5,553 nucleotides of DNA from JBFMAE01 sp040756085 (GCA_040756085.1 JBFMAE010000172.1:1-5553), one strand, 5' to 3'. Shown: positions 1 to 5,353, numbered from the stretch's first letter. Translations and numbers: made by a program. The notes: generated by a model from the sequence alone, not told the origin.

Positions 1-79
1 AAAGGGATGAATTAAGGTTGATCGATAGCTTTAAGTTCTTCATGATTGAAACTTAATTGTCGGTTCAAAAATGAAATTC

Positions 80-140
80 AATAACCCCAAACCCCACTAT
101 AGCTGAATTTTTTCACAGCTTAAGGGGCATTGGGGGGATT
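80..140. repeat. Imperfect hairpin in the leader upstream of rpmA
   Basis: The left arm (80-105) and right arm (116-140) pair imperfectly around a 10-nt T-rich loop. AGCTG (101-105) pairs with CAGCT (116-120), CCCC (92-95) with GGGG (124-127), and CCCC (85-88) with part of the G run at 132-137. No T-tract follows the right arm, so this does not look like an intrinsic terminator. It could be an mRNA leader structure or the remnant of a repeat, because 106-131 resembles the end of the element found near 5249-5274. The rest of 1-162 is AT-rich and shows no convincing gene; a weak inverted pair, TTAAGTT (31-37) and AACTTAA (50-56), is the only other structure seen. Confidence 0.45.
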
Positions 141-162
141 TGGTAATAGTTAGGAGGAAAGC

Positions 163-423
163 ATGGCACATAAGAAAGCAGGAGGAAGTTCTCGGAACGG
201 CAGGGATAGTGCAGGACAGCGCCTGGGGGTCAAACGATTCAGCGGGCAGTGGGTCCAAGCAGGAAACATCCTGGTCCGTCAGAAAGGGACTCGGATTCAT
301 CCCGGAGAGAATGTAGGGTTGGGGAAGGATTTTACCCTCTTTGCCAAAATCGATGGGATCGTCAAATATGAACAGAAAGGGAAAGATAAGAAGCAGGTAA
401 GCGTCTATTCCCAGGGGCTTTAA
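163..423 (+). CDS. rpmA: 50S ribosomal protein L27 (bL27)
   Basis: This encodes bL27 of the large ribosomal subunit, whose N-terminal tail reaches towards the peptidyl-transferase centre and helps position tRNA. The 86-residue length is typical. The N-terminus MAHKKAGGSSRNGRDS, then GQRLGVKRF (about residues 18-26) and the later G-T-R-I-H-P-G-N-V-G pattern (about 42-52), are hallmarks of the family. The ATG is preceded by a perfect AGGAGG at 152-157 with a 5-nt spacer, which fixes the start. The protein begins directly at the mature MAHKK sequence, so it lacks the N-terminal extension that Firmicutes remove with the Prp protease; this argues against a Firmicute host. It is the first complete gene of the block, about 35 nt before obgE. 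rplU would normally lie just upstream, outside this window. Confidence 0.98.
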   Translation: MAHKKAGGSSRNGRDSAGQRLGVKRFSGQWVQAGNILVRQKGTRIHPGENVGLGKDFTLFAKIDGIVKYEQKGKDKKQVSVYSQGL

Positions 424-458
424 TCTCCCTCCATTTGCCTTGTGATCAGTGATGAATG

Positions 459-1493
459 ATGAAGTTTGTGGATGAAGTGAGAATCCTGGTAAAGGCGGGC
501 GATGGTGGAAATGGGTGTGTTAGCTTTCGGAGAGAACGTTTTATCCCCAGAGGAGGACCGAACGGCGGTGATGGAGGTAAAGGTGGGGATGTGATCCTTC
601 GGGCAGATGCTCAATTGTCAACCCTTCTCGATTTAACCTACCCACAACAGTTTCGTGCCCAAAAAGGAACTCACGGTAAAGGTAAAGACCAGACAGGAAA
701 GAACGGAGAGGATCTCGTCATCCGGGTTCCGGTCGGTACTCTTGTTCGAGACGATGAGAGGGGAGAGGTATTGCAAGACCTCCTCTTCGATGGCCAACGG
801 TACATCGCTGCCGAAGGAGGTCGGGGTGGTCGGGGAAATGCGCGGTTTGCCACTTCCACCCACCGTGTTCCTCGACATGCCGAAAAGGGCGAAAAAGGAG
901 AGCAGCGCTGGCTTCGACTCGAACTGAAACTCCTCGCCGATGTTGGCCTCATCGGTTTTCCCAATGTCGGAAAATCAACCCTTCTCTCCAAAATCTCATC
1001 TGCCAGACCGAAGATTGCCGATTATCCCTTCACCACGCTCGTTCCCAATCTGGGAGTGGTAACCCGGGAGGAAGGCCGATCCTTTGTGGTGGCTGATATT
1101 CCTGGGTTGATCGAAGGTGCCTCCCGGGGGGCAGGGCTCGGATTGACCTTTCTCCGCCATGTGGAGCGAACCCGTCTTCTCATTCACCTATTGGATATTT
1201 CCGAAGAATCTTCACGCCATCCGGTGAAGGACTTTCAGGCACTCAACCATGAATTGAATGCTTATCATCCTTCGGTCCAGGAGAAAATTCAAATCGTCGC
1301 CCTCAATAAGATAGACCTTCCATCGGTGCGAGAGAGGGCAGGAGATTTTAAGAGAGAATTTGAAAAGATGGGACATCGGCTTTATACGATCTCCGGGAGA
1401 ACGGGAGAAGGGGTGGAGGTGTTGATGGAGGCGATGTCTCAAACACTGGATCAAACACTCGAATCGATTTCAGGCTTGGGAGATGAGCAGTAA
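459..1493 (+). CDS. obgE: Obg-family GTPase (ObgE/CgtA), 50S assembly factor
   Basis: Obg is an essential GTPase that binds the maturing 50S subunit and links ribosome assembly to the cell's GTP/ppGpp state. With numbering from ATG456 (345 aa), the glycine-rich Obg domain covers about 1-158 and includes KAGDGGNGCVSFRRE and GGPNGGDGGKGGDV. The G domain follows: G1 GFPNVGKST (167-175), switch I YPFTTLVPNLGVV (190-202), G3 DIPGLIEGA (214-222), G4 NKID (284-287) and a G5-like ISGRTGEG (312-319). G5 has SG where SA is usual. I place the start at ATG459 because MKFVDEV is the conserved family start; ATG456 adds one Met. No clear Shine-Dalgarno sequence precedes either. There is a short C-terminal tail after the G domain and no long acidic extension. 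The last 11 nt overlap proB. Confidence 0.97.
   Translation: MKFVDEVRILVKAGDGGNGCVSFRRERFIPRGGPNGGDGGKGGDVILRADAQLSTLLDLTYPQQFRAQKGTHGKGKDQTGKNGEDLVIRVPVGTLVRDDERGEVLQDLLFDGQRYIAAEGGRGGRGNARFATSTHRVPRHAEKGEKGEQRWLRLELKLLADVGLIGFPNVGKSTLLSKISSARPKIADYPFTTLVPNLGVVTREEGRSFVVADIPGLIEGASRGAGLGLTFLRHVERTRLLIHLLDISEESSRHPVKDFQALNHELNAYHPSVQEKIQIVALNKIDLPSVRERAGDFKREFEKMGHRLYTISGRTGEGVEVLMEAMSQTLDQTLESISGLGDEQ
1439..1462 (+). repeat. 12-nt tandem duplication inside the obgE 3' end
   Basis: TCAAACACTGGA (1439-1450) is followed directly by TCAAACACTCGA (1451-1462), 11 of 12 bases identical. It stays in frame and encodes QTLD-QTLE in the C-terminal tail of Obg (about residues 329-336), outside the GTP-binding motifs. 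It looks like a small in-frame duplication in a tolerant region. Confidence 0.7.
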
Positions 1494-2619
1494 AAATATC
1501 CGGAGGGAGACACTCGATAAGGTCAGACGGATTGTGGTTAAAGTGGGCTCCAGCATTCTGGCCTCCGTGGGGAAAGGGCTCCACCATGAAGTCTTTTCCC
1601 ATCTGGCGAGGGAGATTTCGGAATTAAAGCGGCAAGGTTATGAGATCGTCTTGGTCTCCTCAGGGGCGATTGCTGCGGGAATGGAGAAATTGGGATACAA
1701 GACCCGTCCCCAATCCATCACCCAAAAGCAGGCCACCGCAGCCGTGGGTCAGAGCCGGTTGATAAACATTTATGAAGGCCAATTCTCACGCTATCAGCAA
1801 ATGGTCGCCCAGATCCTTCTCACCCACGATGACTTGAGCCACCGGCGGAGGTTCCTCAATGCCCGAAACACCCTGCTCGCCCTCCTCGAACTGGGAATCA
1901 TCCCGATCATCAATGAAAACGATACGGTGGTGGTGGATGAGATTAAATTTGGAGATAACGATAACCTCTCCGCCCTGATCACCAACCTCATCGAGGCTGA
2001 CCTTCTCATCATTCTCACCAATATCGAAGGACTCTGTGATGCAGATCCTAAGGTGAACCCCCAGGCCCGGTGTATTCCTCTGGTCGAAGATATCGATACA
2101 GACATGGAAGGAATAGCCGGAGAGACCACAAGTGAAATGAGCGTGGGAGGGATGCTGAGCAAAATCCAGGCGGCCCAGAAGGTAGCCCGCTTTGGAATTC
2201 CCACCGTGGTGGCCTGTGGAACCAAGAAGGAGGTTCTCCACCAGATCCTCAAGGGAAAGGAGATCGGGACATTGATCCTTCCGAAGATGGAGGCATTGAG
2301 CAGCCGGAAGCACTGGATTGCTTTCAACCTGAAACCGCAGGGGGATATCATCGTGGATGAGGGGGCGAAGAAGGCTCTCGTCCAGAAGGGGAAAAGTCTG
2401 CTCCCGTCGGGTGTCGTTAAGGTCCGGGGCTTTTTTGATCGGGGGGATTCGGTCTCCTGCATCGGACCTCGAGGAAAAGAGTTTGCCAGAGGCCTGGTGA
2501 ACTATAGTACTTCTGAACTGGAAAAGATTAAAGGTCTTCGAAGTGAACAGATCGAAAAAGTCCTGGGTTATAAATATTCAGACGAAGTGATCCACCGGGA
2601 TGATCTGGTCGTCTTATGA
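1483..2619 (+). CDS. proB: Glutamate 5-kinase with C-terminal PUA domain
   Basis: ProB phosphorylates L-glutamate with ATP to gamma-glutamyl phosphate, the committed step of proline synthesis in the cytosol; in characterised members it is inhibited by proline. The 378-residue length matches two-domain ProB. The amino-acid-kinase domain (about 14-265) shows VVKVGSS (18-24), SSGAIAAG (59-66), AVGQSR (87-92), NENDTV (144-149), FGDNDNLSA (156-164) and the GGMLSK nucleotide-site motif (222-227). A PUA domain follows (about 284-378), with SLLPSGV at 305-311. The ATG lies inside the end of obgE (11-nt overlap), with GGGAG at 1478-1482 directly abutting it. That is too close for an ideal ribosome site, so translation is probably coupled to obgE. 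The end overlaps proA by 4 nt, and the two products act consecutively on an unstable intermediate. Confidence 0.97.
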   Translation: MSSKNIRRETLDKVRRIVVKVGSSILASVGKGLHHEVFSHLAREISELKRQGYEIVLVSSGAIAAGMEKLGYKTRPQSITQKQATAAVGQSRLINIYEGQFSRYQQMVAQILLTHDDLSHRRRFLNARNTLLALLELGIIPIINENDTVVVDEIKFGDNDNLSALITNLIEADLLIILTNIEGLCDADPKVNPQARCIPLVEDIDTDMEGIAGETTSEMSVGGMLSKIQAAQKVARFGIPTVVACGTKKEVLHQILKGKEIGTLILPKMEALSSRKHWIAFNLKPQGDIIVDEGAKKALVQKGKSLLPSGVVKVRGFFDRGDSVSCIGPRGKEFARGLVNYSTSELEKIKGLRSEQIEKVLGYKYSDEVIHRDDLVVL

Positions 2620-3884
2620 AAGGAAGAAAGGATCTCAGAACAGAGGTGAGAGAAATGGCCAGAAAGGCCAAAGAAGCTTCTCATCTGCTGGCACTACTCT
2701 CCACCGACATCAAGAATAAGGCATTGCTCGAGATGGGAGATGATCTGGAACGGAGGAGCGACCTGCTGATCGAAGAGAACCAGAAAGATCTGGCTGATGG
2801 GAAGAGGGCGAAACTTTCTTCAGCGATGATGGACCGGTTGCGACTGACTCCTGCGGTCATCCAGGGGATGGCGGAGGGGCTTCGAGAGGTGGCCCGTCTT
2901 CCCGATCCCGTGGGTGAGGTGGTCAGGATGTGGAGGAGGCCGAACGGCCTCATGGTGGGGAGGATGAGGATTCCCATCGGGGTCATTGGAATCATCTATG
3001 AATCGCGGCCCAATGTGACAGCTGATGCAGCAGGCCTCTGTCTCAAGTCGGGTAACAGTGTGATCCTCCGCGGAGGTTCAGAGGCTTTCCGCTCCAATCA
3101 GGCCATCAGCCACATCCTTCAAGGGTCCCTGGCGAAGATCGGTCTCCCACAGGAGGCGATCCAGGTTTTTCCTCATACAGAAAGAGAGGCCATTCGAGAT
3201 ATGCTCCAACTGGAGGACGAGATCGACCTCATCATCCCCAGGGGAGGGGAGGAGTTGATCCGGTTCGTGATGAACCATTCGAAGATTCCTGTCATCAAAC
3301 ATTATAAGGGGGTCTGCCATATCTTCGTCGATGAGAGTGCGGATCTGGAGATGGCAACCCGGGTCTGCCTCAATGCTAAAGTCCAGAGACCTGGATTGTG
3401 CAATGCCATGGAGACCCTGTTGATCCATGAAAAGGTGGCAGGTCAGTTCCTTCCGAAGATCGCAGAAGCACTCCAGAAGGAGGGGGTGGAGCTCCGGGGA
3501 TGTCCACTGACGAGGAAGATTCTTCCCGGCATCAAGAAGGCGGAGGAGGAGGATTGGTATCGGGAATATCTAGACCTCATCCTATCGATCAAGGTCGTGA
3601 AGGGCATCGAGGAGGCGATGAAGCATATTTCAACTTATGGTTCACTCCACACAGAGTCGATCCTCACCTCCGATTATCTAAACGCACAGAGATTTCTGAG
3701 AGAAGTGAACTCCTCCTGTGTTCTGGTGAATGCCTCCACAAGGTTTAATGACGGATTTGAGTTGGGCCTGGGTGCAGAAATCGGGATCAGCACCTCAAAG
3801 CTCCACGCCTTTGGCCCGATGGGATTGGAGGAGTTGACCACCACCAAATTTATCGTCTATGGAAAGGGACAAATCAGAAAATGA
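2616..3884 (+). CDS. proA: Glutamate-5-semialdehyde dehydrogenase (gamma-glutamyl phosphate reductase)
   Basis: ProA reduces gamma-glutamyl phosphate with NADPH to glutamate-5-semialdehyde, which cyclises spontaneously and is then reduced by ProC to proline. The 422-residue product is a complete aldehyde-dehydrogenase-fold protein. Visible landmarks are IPIGVIGIIYESRPNVTADAA (about 119-139), the LRGG loop (151-154), IPRGG (207-211), the catalytic cysteine in RPGLCNAMETLL (Cys262), FNDGFELGLGAEIGIST (377-393) and the C-terminal HAFGPMGLEELTTTKF (397-412). The start ATG2616 overlaps the proB stop as ATGA and has no good ribosome site of its own, so it relies on coupling. An in-frame ATG2655 has GAGGTGAG just upstream (2643-2650) and gives MARKAKEAS, which lines up with the start region of E. 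coli ProA. The true start could therefore be 13 codons later. Confidence 0.97.
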   Translation: MKGRKDLRTEVREMARKAKEASHLLALLSTDIKNKALLEMGDDLERRSDLLIEENQKDLADGKRAKLSSAMMDRLRLTPAVIQGMAEGLREVARLPDPVGEVVRMWRRPNGLMVGRMRIPIGVIGIIYESRPNVTADAAGLCLKSGNSVILRGGSEAFRSNQAISHILQGSLAKIGLPQEAIQVFPHTEREAIRDMLQLEDEIDLIIPRGGEELIRFVMNHSKIPVIKHYKGVCHIFVDESADLEMATRVCLNAKVQRPGLCNAMETLLIHEKVAGQFLPKIAEALQKEGVELRGCPLTRKILPGIKKAEEEDWYREYLDLILSIKVVKGIEEAMKHISTYGSLHTESILTSDYLNAQRFLREVNSSCVLVNASTRFNDGFELGLGAEIGISTSKLHAFGPMGLEELTTTKFIVYGKGQIRK

Positions 3885-3891
3885 TACGGTA

Positions 3892-4070
3892 ATAACCAAG
3901 TTCCAAGCCCTGTACCTAATATGGTGCAGAGCAAGCACCAATAATCAAATAAGCTCCAATGAACAATACCCAAACTTGGCTTTTTGAATCACTGATTATT
4001 ATTTGATTATTGGAATTTAGTCATTGGTGATTATTTGGATTTTGGAATTTGGTTATTGGAATTTAATTTG
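3892..4070. repeat. AT-rich palindromic intergenic repeat (CCAAT/ATTGG type) between proA and nadD
   Basis: The 242-nt spacer between proA and nadD holds no gene. It contains a perfect 15-bp inverted repeat, CCAATAATCAAATAA (3938-3952) and its complement (3999-4013). Outside it CCAAGTT (3896-3902) pairs with AACTTGG (3973-3979), so the arms interleave. Short direct repeats add to this: TTGGAATTT at 4010, 4042 and 4056, and TGATTATT at 3993, 4004 and 4028. A small hairpin TGGTGC/GCACCA sits at 3922-3940. From memory, similar strings of CCAAATTCCAA/TTGGAATTTGG appear between genes in many uncultured deltaproteobacterial genomes. The function is unknown; it may fold in mRNA and separate proA from nadD expression. 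Possible hypothetical proteins read from it are artefacts. Confidence 0.7.
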
Positions 4071-4096
4071 TTGCATTTAATTCGAATCCTTGATTT

Positions 4097-4105
4097 AAGA
4101 AGGAG
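4097..4105 (+). promoter_or_regulatory. Shine-Dalgarno sequence of nadD that points to an ATC codon
   Basis: AAGAAGGAG at 4097-4105 is the only strong ribosome-binding sequence before nadD. It lies 6 nt ahead of an in-frame ATC (4112-4114) but 21 nt ahead of the first conventional start codon, GTG4127. An in-frame TGA at 4091-4093 closes the frame above it, and no ATG, GTG or TTG lies between. Either ATC (or ACG4109) is used as a rare start, or the site serves GTG4127 poorly, or the ATC is a base error for ATG. Confidence 0.6.
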
Positions 4106-4126
4106 TTCACGATCAAAAAAGAGACG

Positions 4127-4780
4127 GTGGAGAAGAGGATTGGGTTATTCGGAGGGACATTCAATCCCATCCATATGGGTCACCTCCGGGGGGCGGAAGA
4201 GATTCGGGAGGCCTTCGGCCTTCAGGAAGTGGTCTTCATCCCGGCAGCCATCCCACCCCATAAAGTTGAAGAAGAAATCATTGAGGCGAGGCACCGTCTC
4301 GAAATGGTGAGGCTGGCCACGGCAACCAACTCGCATTTCTCCACGACTGACATCGAACTGAAAAGGCCTGGAAAGTCTTATTCCATCGATACGATTCGTT
4401 ATTTCCGGGAGAAATATCAGGACGCCCTCTTCTTCATCCTGGGAAGAGATGCATTTGTCGAGATCGAAACCTGGAAGGATTTTCAGCAACTCTTCTATCT
4501 TTGCAACTTCATCGTGATGACCCGGCCCGGTTTTCAGAAGATCCCCTCTCCCCCTCCACTCCCAGAGGCCCTGGCCTCTGCCTTCCAGTATGACCAGGAA
4601 GCAAGAGGGTGGGTCCACACCTCCGGCTACACCCTCTCTTTTAAAGAGATCTCCTATCTTGATATCTCCTCTACAAAGATTCGGGAATTGATCGAAAAGG
4701 GAGAGTCGGTGAAGTATCTGATACCCTCTGAGGTGGAAGCTTATGTCCGCAAACATGGACTTTATCGGAAGAACCGGTGA
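4127..4780 (+). CDS. nadD: Nicotinate-nucleotide adenylyltransferase
   Basis: NadD joins ATP and nicotinate mononucleotide to give deamido-NAD, the penultimate step of NAD synthesis, in the cytosol. From GTG4127 the product is 217 residues, normal for the family. It has the nucleotidyltransferase signature GGTFNPIHMGHL (9-20) with the HxGH histidines at 16 and 19, the substrate-loop IPPHK (42-46), ILGRDAF (104-110) and the C-terminal ISSTKIR (180-186), followed by the usual YLIPSEVEAYVRKHGLY ending. The start is uncertain. The good ribosome site at 4097-4105 fits an in-frame ATC4112, which would add MKKET in front of the GTG-encoded residue. GTG4127 has only a weak AAAGAG (4118-4123) close to it. 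The gene follows a repeat-filled spacer, and its stop lies 2 nt before the left direct repeat of the 4783-5284 element. Confidence 0.95.
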   Translation: MEKRIGLFGGTFNPIHMGHLRGAEEIREAFGLQEVVFIPAAIPPHKVEEEIIEARHRLEMVRLATATNSHFSTTDIELKRPGKSYSIDTIRYFREKYQDALFFILGRDAFVEIETWKDFQQLFYLCNFIVMTRPGFQKIPSPPPLPEALASAFQYDQEARGWVHTSGYTLSFKEISYLDISSTKIRELIEKGESVKYLIPSEVEAYVRKHGLYRKNR

Positions 4781-4782
4781 TT

Positions 4783-4791
4783 CGATGGATA
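4783..4791 (+). repeat. Left copy of 9-bp direct repeat (possible target-site duplication)
   Basis: CGATGGATA starts 3 nt after the nadD stop codon and is identical to 5276-5284. Only one of the two bases just before it matches, and the bases after it diverge, as expected for the edge of an insertion. Confidence 0.5.
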
Positions 4792-4797
4792 GTAATC

Positions 4798-5026
4798 CCT
4801 CACTGAAGCGTGGGTGAAGTCCGTCGATCTGGCAGGAATGCCTTCGAAAATCTTATTAAGCGGATGGTCTAAATTTTTAAGGGTATGGGTAATATTCACT
4901 ATCAGTAGTACGGTCCTTGCATTGCTGGTTCGGTTTTTTTAGTTTAGGGACGATCTGAAGTTACCGCTATAAGATTTTCTCTGACATCCCAGCCAGATCT
5001 CCTTAGGTTCCCACGGAAGAGTGAGG
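4798..5026. repeat. Module A: long imperfect inverted repeat
   Basis: The left arm (4798-4863) pairs with the right arm (4964-5026). The matched blocks from outside in are CCTCACT (4798-4804) with AGTGAGG (5020-5026), CGTGGG (4809-4814) with CCCACG (5010-5015), then an ungapped 30-nt block 4826-4855 against 4970-4999 with 24 of 30 bases paired, including GATCTGGC and GAAAATCTTA. Last is AGCGG (4859-4863) with CCGCT (4964-4968). The loop 4864-4963 carries a 7-T run at 4934-4940 but no convincing terminator stem. About 42 base pairs form in all. It could be a degraded transposon-derived repeat or a structured 3' region of the nadD transcript. Confidence 0.7.
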
Positions 5027-5263
5027 TGTGAAAAAATTAGAATTTGAGAAAAAAATAGGACTTCACTAAAAAGGATGGGTCGATTGGAGAAACTTTAGAG
5101 CGCAACCTTATAGGGTTAAGCGACGAGGCCAAAACTACATTAATTTCGTAACTTTACTGCCAAAGAATGTTGCCTATAAATTGAAATGACGCAATTCTAA
5201 AGTTTCGGAAAGCGGCCCATCCTTTTGGGCCGAAGTTATTATGAAACTAATTTTTTCACACCT
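5024..5263. repeat. Module B: nested inverted repeats with perfect 17-bp ends
   Basis: The ends are a perfect 17-bp inverted repeat: AGGTGTGAAAAAATTAG (5024-5040) and its complement (5247-5263). Inside, ACTTC (5060-5064) pairs with GAAGT (5232-5236). An ungapped 31-nt stem then joins 5069-5099 to 5196-5226, with two perfect 11-bp blocks: AAAAGGATGGG/CCCATCCTTTT and GAAACTTTAGA/TCTAAAGTTTC. TTATAGG (5108-5114) can pair with CCTATAA (5173-5179) nearer the centre. The whole 240 nt could fold into one long rod in RNA or extrude as a DNA cruciform. No reading frame of note lies in it. The left end shares 3 nt with module A. Confidence 0.8.
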
Positions 5264-5275
5264 TCTTAGGCATTA

Positions 5276-5284
5276 CGATGGATA
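5276..5284 (+). repeat. Right copy of 9-bp direct repeat (possible target-site duplication)
   Basis: CGATGGATA is identical to 4783-4791 and abuts the inverted end TTAGGCATTA (5266-5275). The rsfS -35 region begins 12 nt downstream, so the promoter lies outside the proposed insertion. Confidence 0.5.
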
Positions 5285-5295
5285 TCATTTTTTTA

Positions 5296-5323
5296 TTGTC
5301 TTCAGCATTTTTTCTGGTATAAT
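5296..5323 (+). promoter_or_regulatory. Sigma70-type extended -10 promoter for rsfS
   Basis: A consensus TATAAT at 5318-5323 is preceded by the extended -10 dinucleotide TG (5315-5316, TGGTATAAT). A -35-like TTGTCT (5296-5301) matches TTGACA at 4 of 6 positions with a 16-bp spacer. Transcription would start near 5330, leaving a leader of about 24 nt before the rsfS ATG. It is the best promoter visible in the window. Confidence 0.7.
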
Positions 5324-5353
5324 GCTAAACTCAAAATTATCCCTTAGGAGGAT

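Larger units (their letters stand above)
4783..5284. mobile_element. Putative gene-less MITE-like insertion between nadD and rsfS
   Basis: This call covers most of the 573-nt gap between nadD and rsfS, in which I see no gene. The same 9 bases, CGATGGATA, occur at 4783-4791 and 5276-5284 in direct orientation. Just inside them are imperfect inverted ends: TAATCCCTCA (4793-4802) against TTAGGCATTA (5266-5275), 8 of 10 complementary. The intervening 484 bp is made of two back-to-back inverted-repeat modules (4798-5026 and 5024-5263). Direct flanking repeats plus inverted termini suggest transposition of a non-autonomous element. Removing it would leave nadD and rsfS about 80 nt apart, a normal spacing for this gene pair. 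No transposase is present, so any mobilising enzyme would act in trans. The alternative is a native structured RNA locus with a chance 9-bp repeat. I do not recognise a named family. Confidence 0.5.

Noticed and set aside
1..15. Possible last codons of rplU (frame ending at TAA 13-15, or TGA 8-10)
   Set aside because: rplU is expected just upstream of rpmA, but at most four codons would be inside the window and two frames are equally possible, so no gene end can be supported.
101..120. CRP/FNR-like operator in the palindrome upstream of rpmA
   Set aside because: Only the right half (TCACA) fits; the left half (GCTGA) is poor and there is no clear promoter at a suitable distance.
1786..2462. 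Long minus-strand open frames opposite proB (175 and 222 codons)
   Set aside because: They are antisense shadows of a clearly conserved gene. They have no recognisable domains and low-complexity compositions.
3922..3940. Hairpin TGGTGC/GCACCA as a proA terminator
   Set aside because: The stem is only 6 bp and is followed by mixed A/T-rich sequence without a T-tract; it belongs to the surrounding repeat.
4035..4310. Open frame of 91 codons overlapping the proA-nadD repeat and the start of nadD
   Set aside because: Its first third is a translation of the AT-rich repeat and the rest is an out-of-frame reading of nadD. It has no ribosome site or family match.
4145..4756. Minus-strand open frame of 203 codons opposite nadD
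   Set aside because: It mirrors nadD almost exactly and shows no motif of its own; NadD motifs on the + strand explain the constraint.
4911..4940. Intrinsic terminator ending in the 7-T run at 4934-4940
   Set aside because: The sequence before the T run forms no stable GC-rich stem, so the T run alone is not enough.
5002..5270. CTTAGG at 5002-5007 and 5265-5270 as a target-site duplication of module B alone
   Set aside because: The left copy is 16 nt away from the module B terminus, and a 6-bp match is easily due to chance. The 9-bp pair flanking the whole block fits better.
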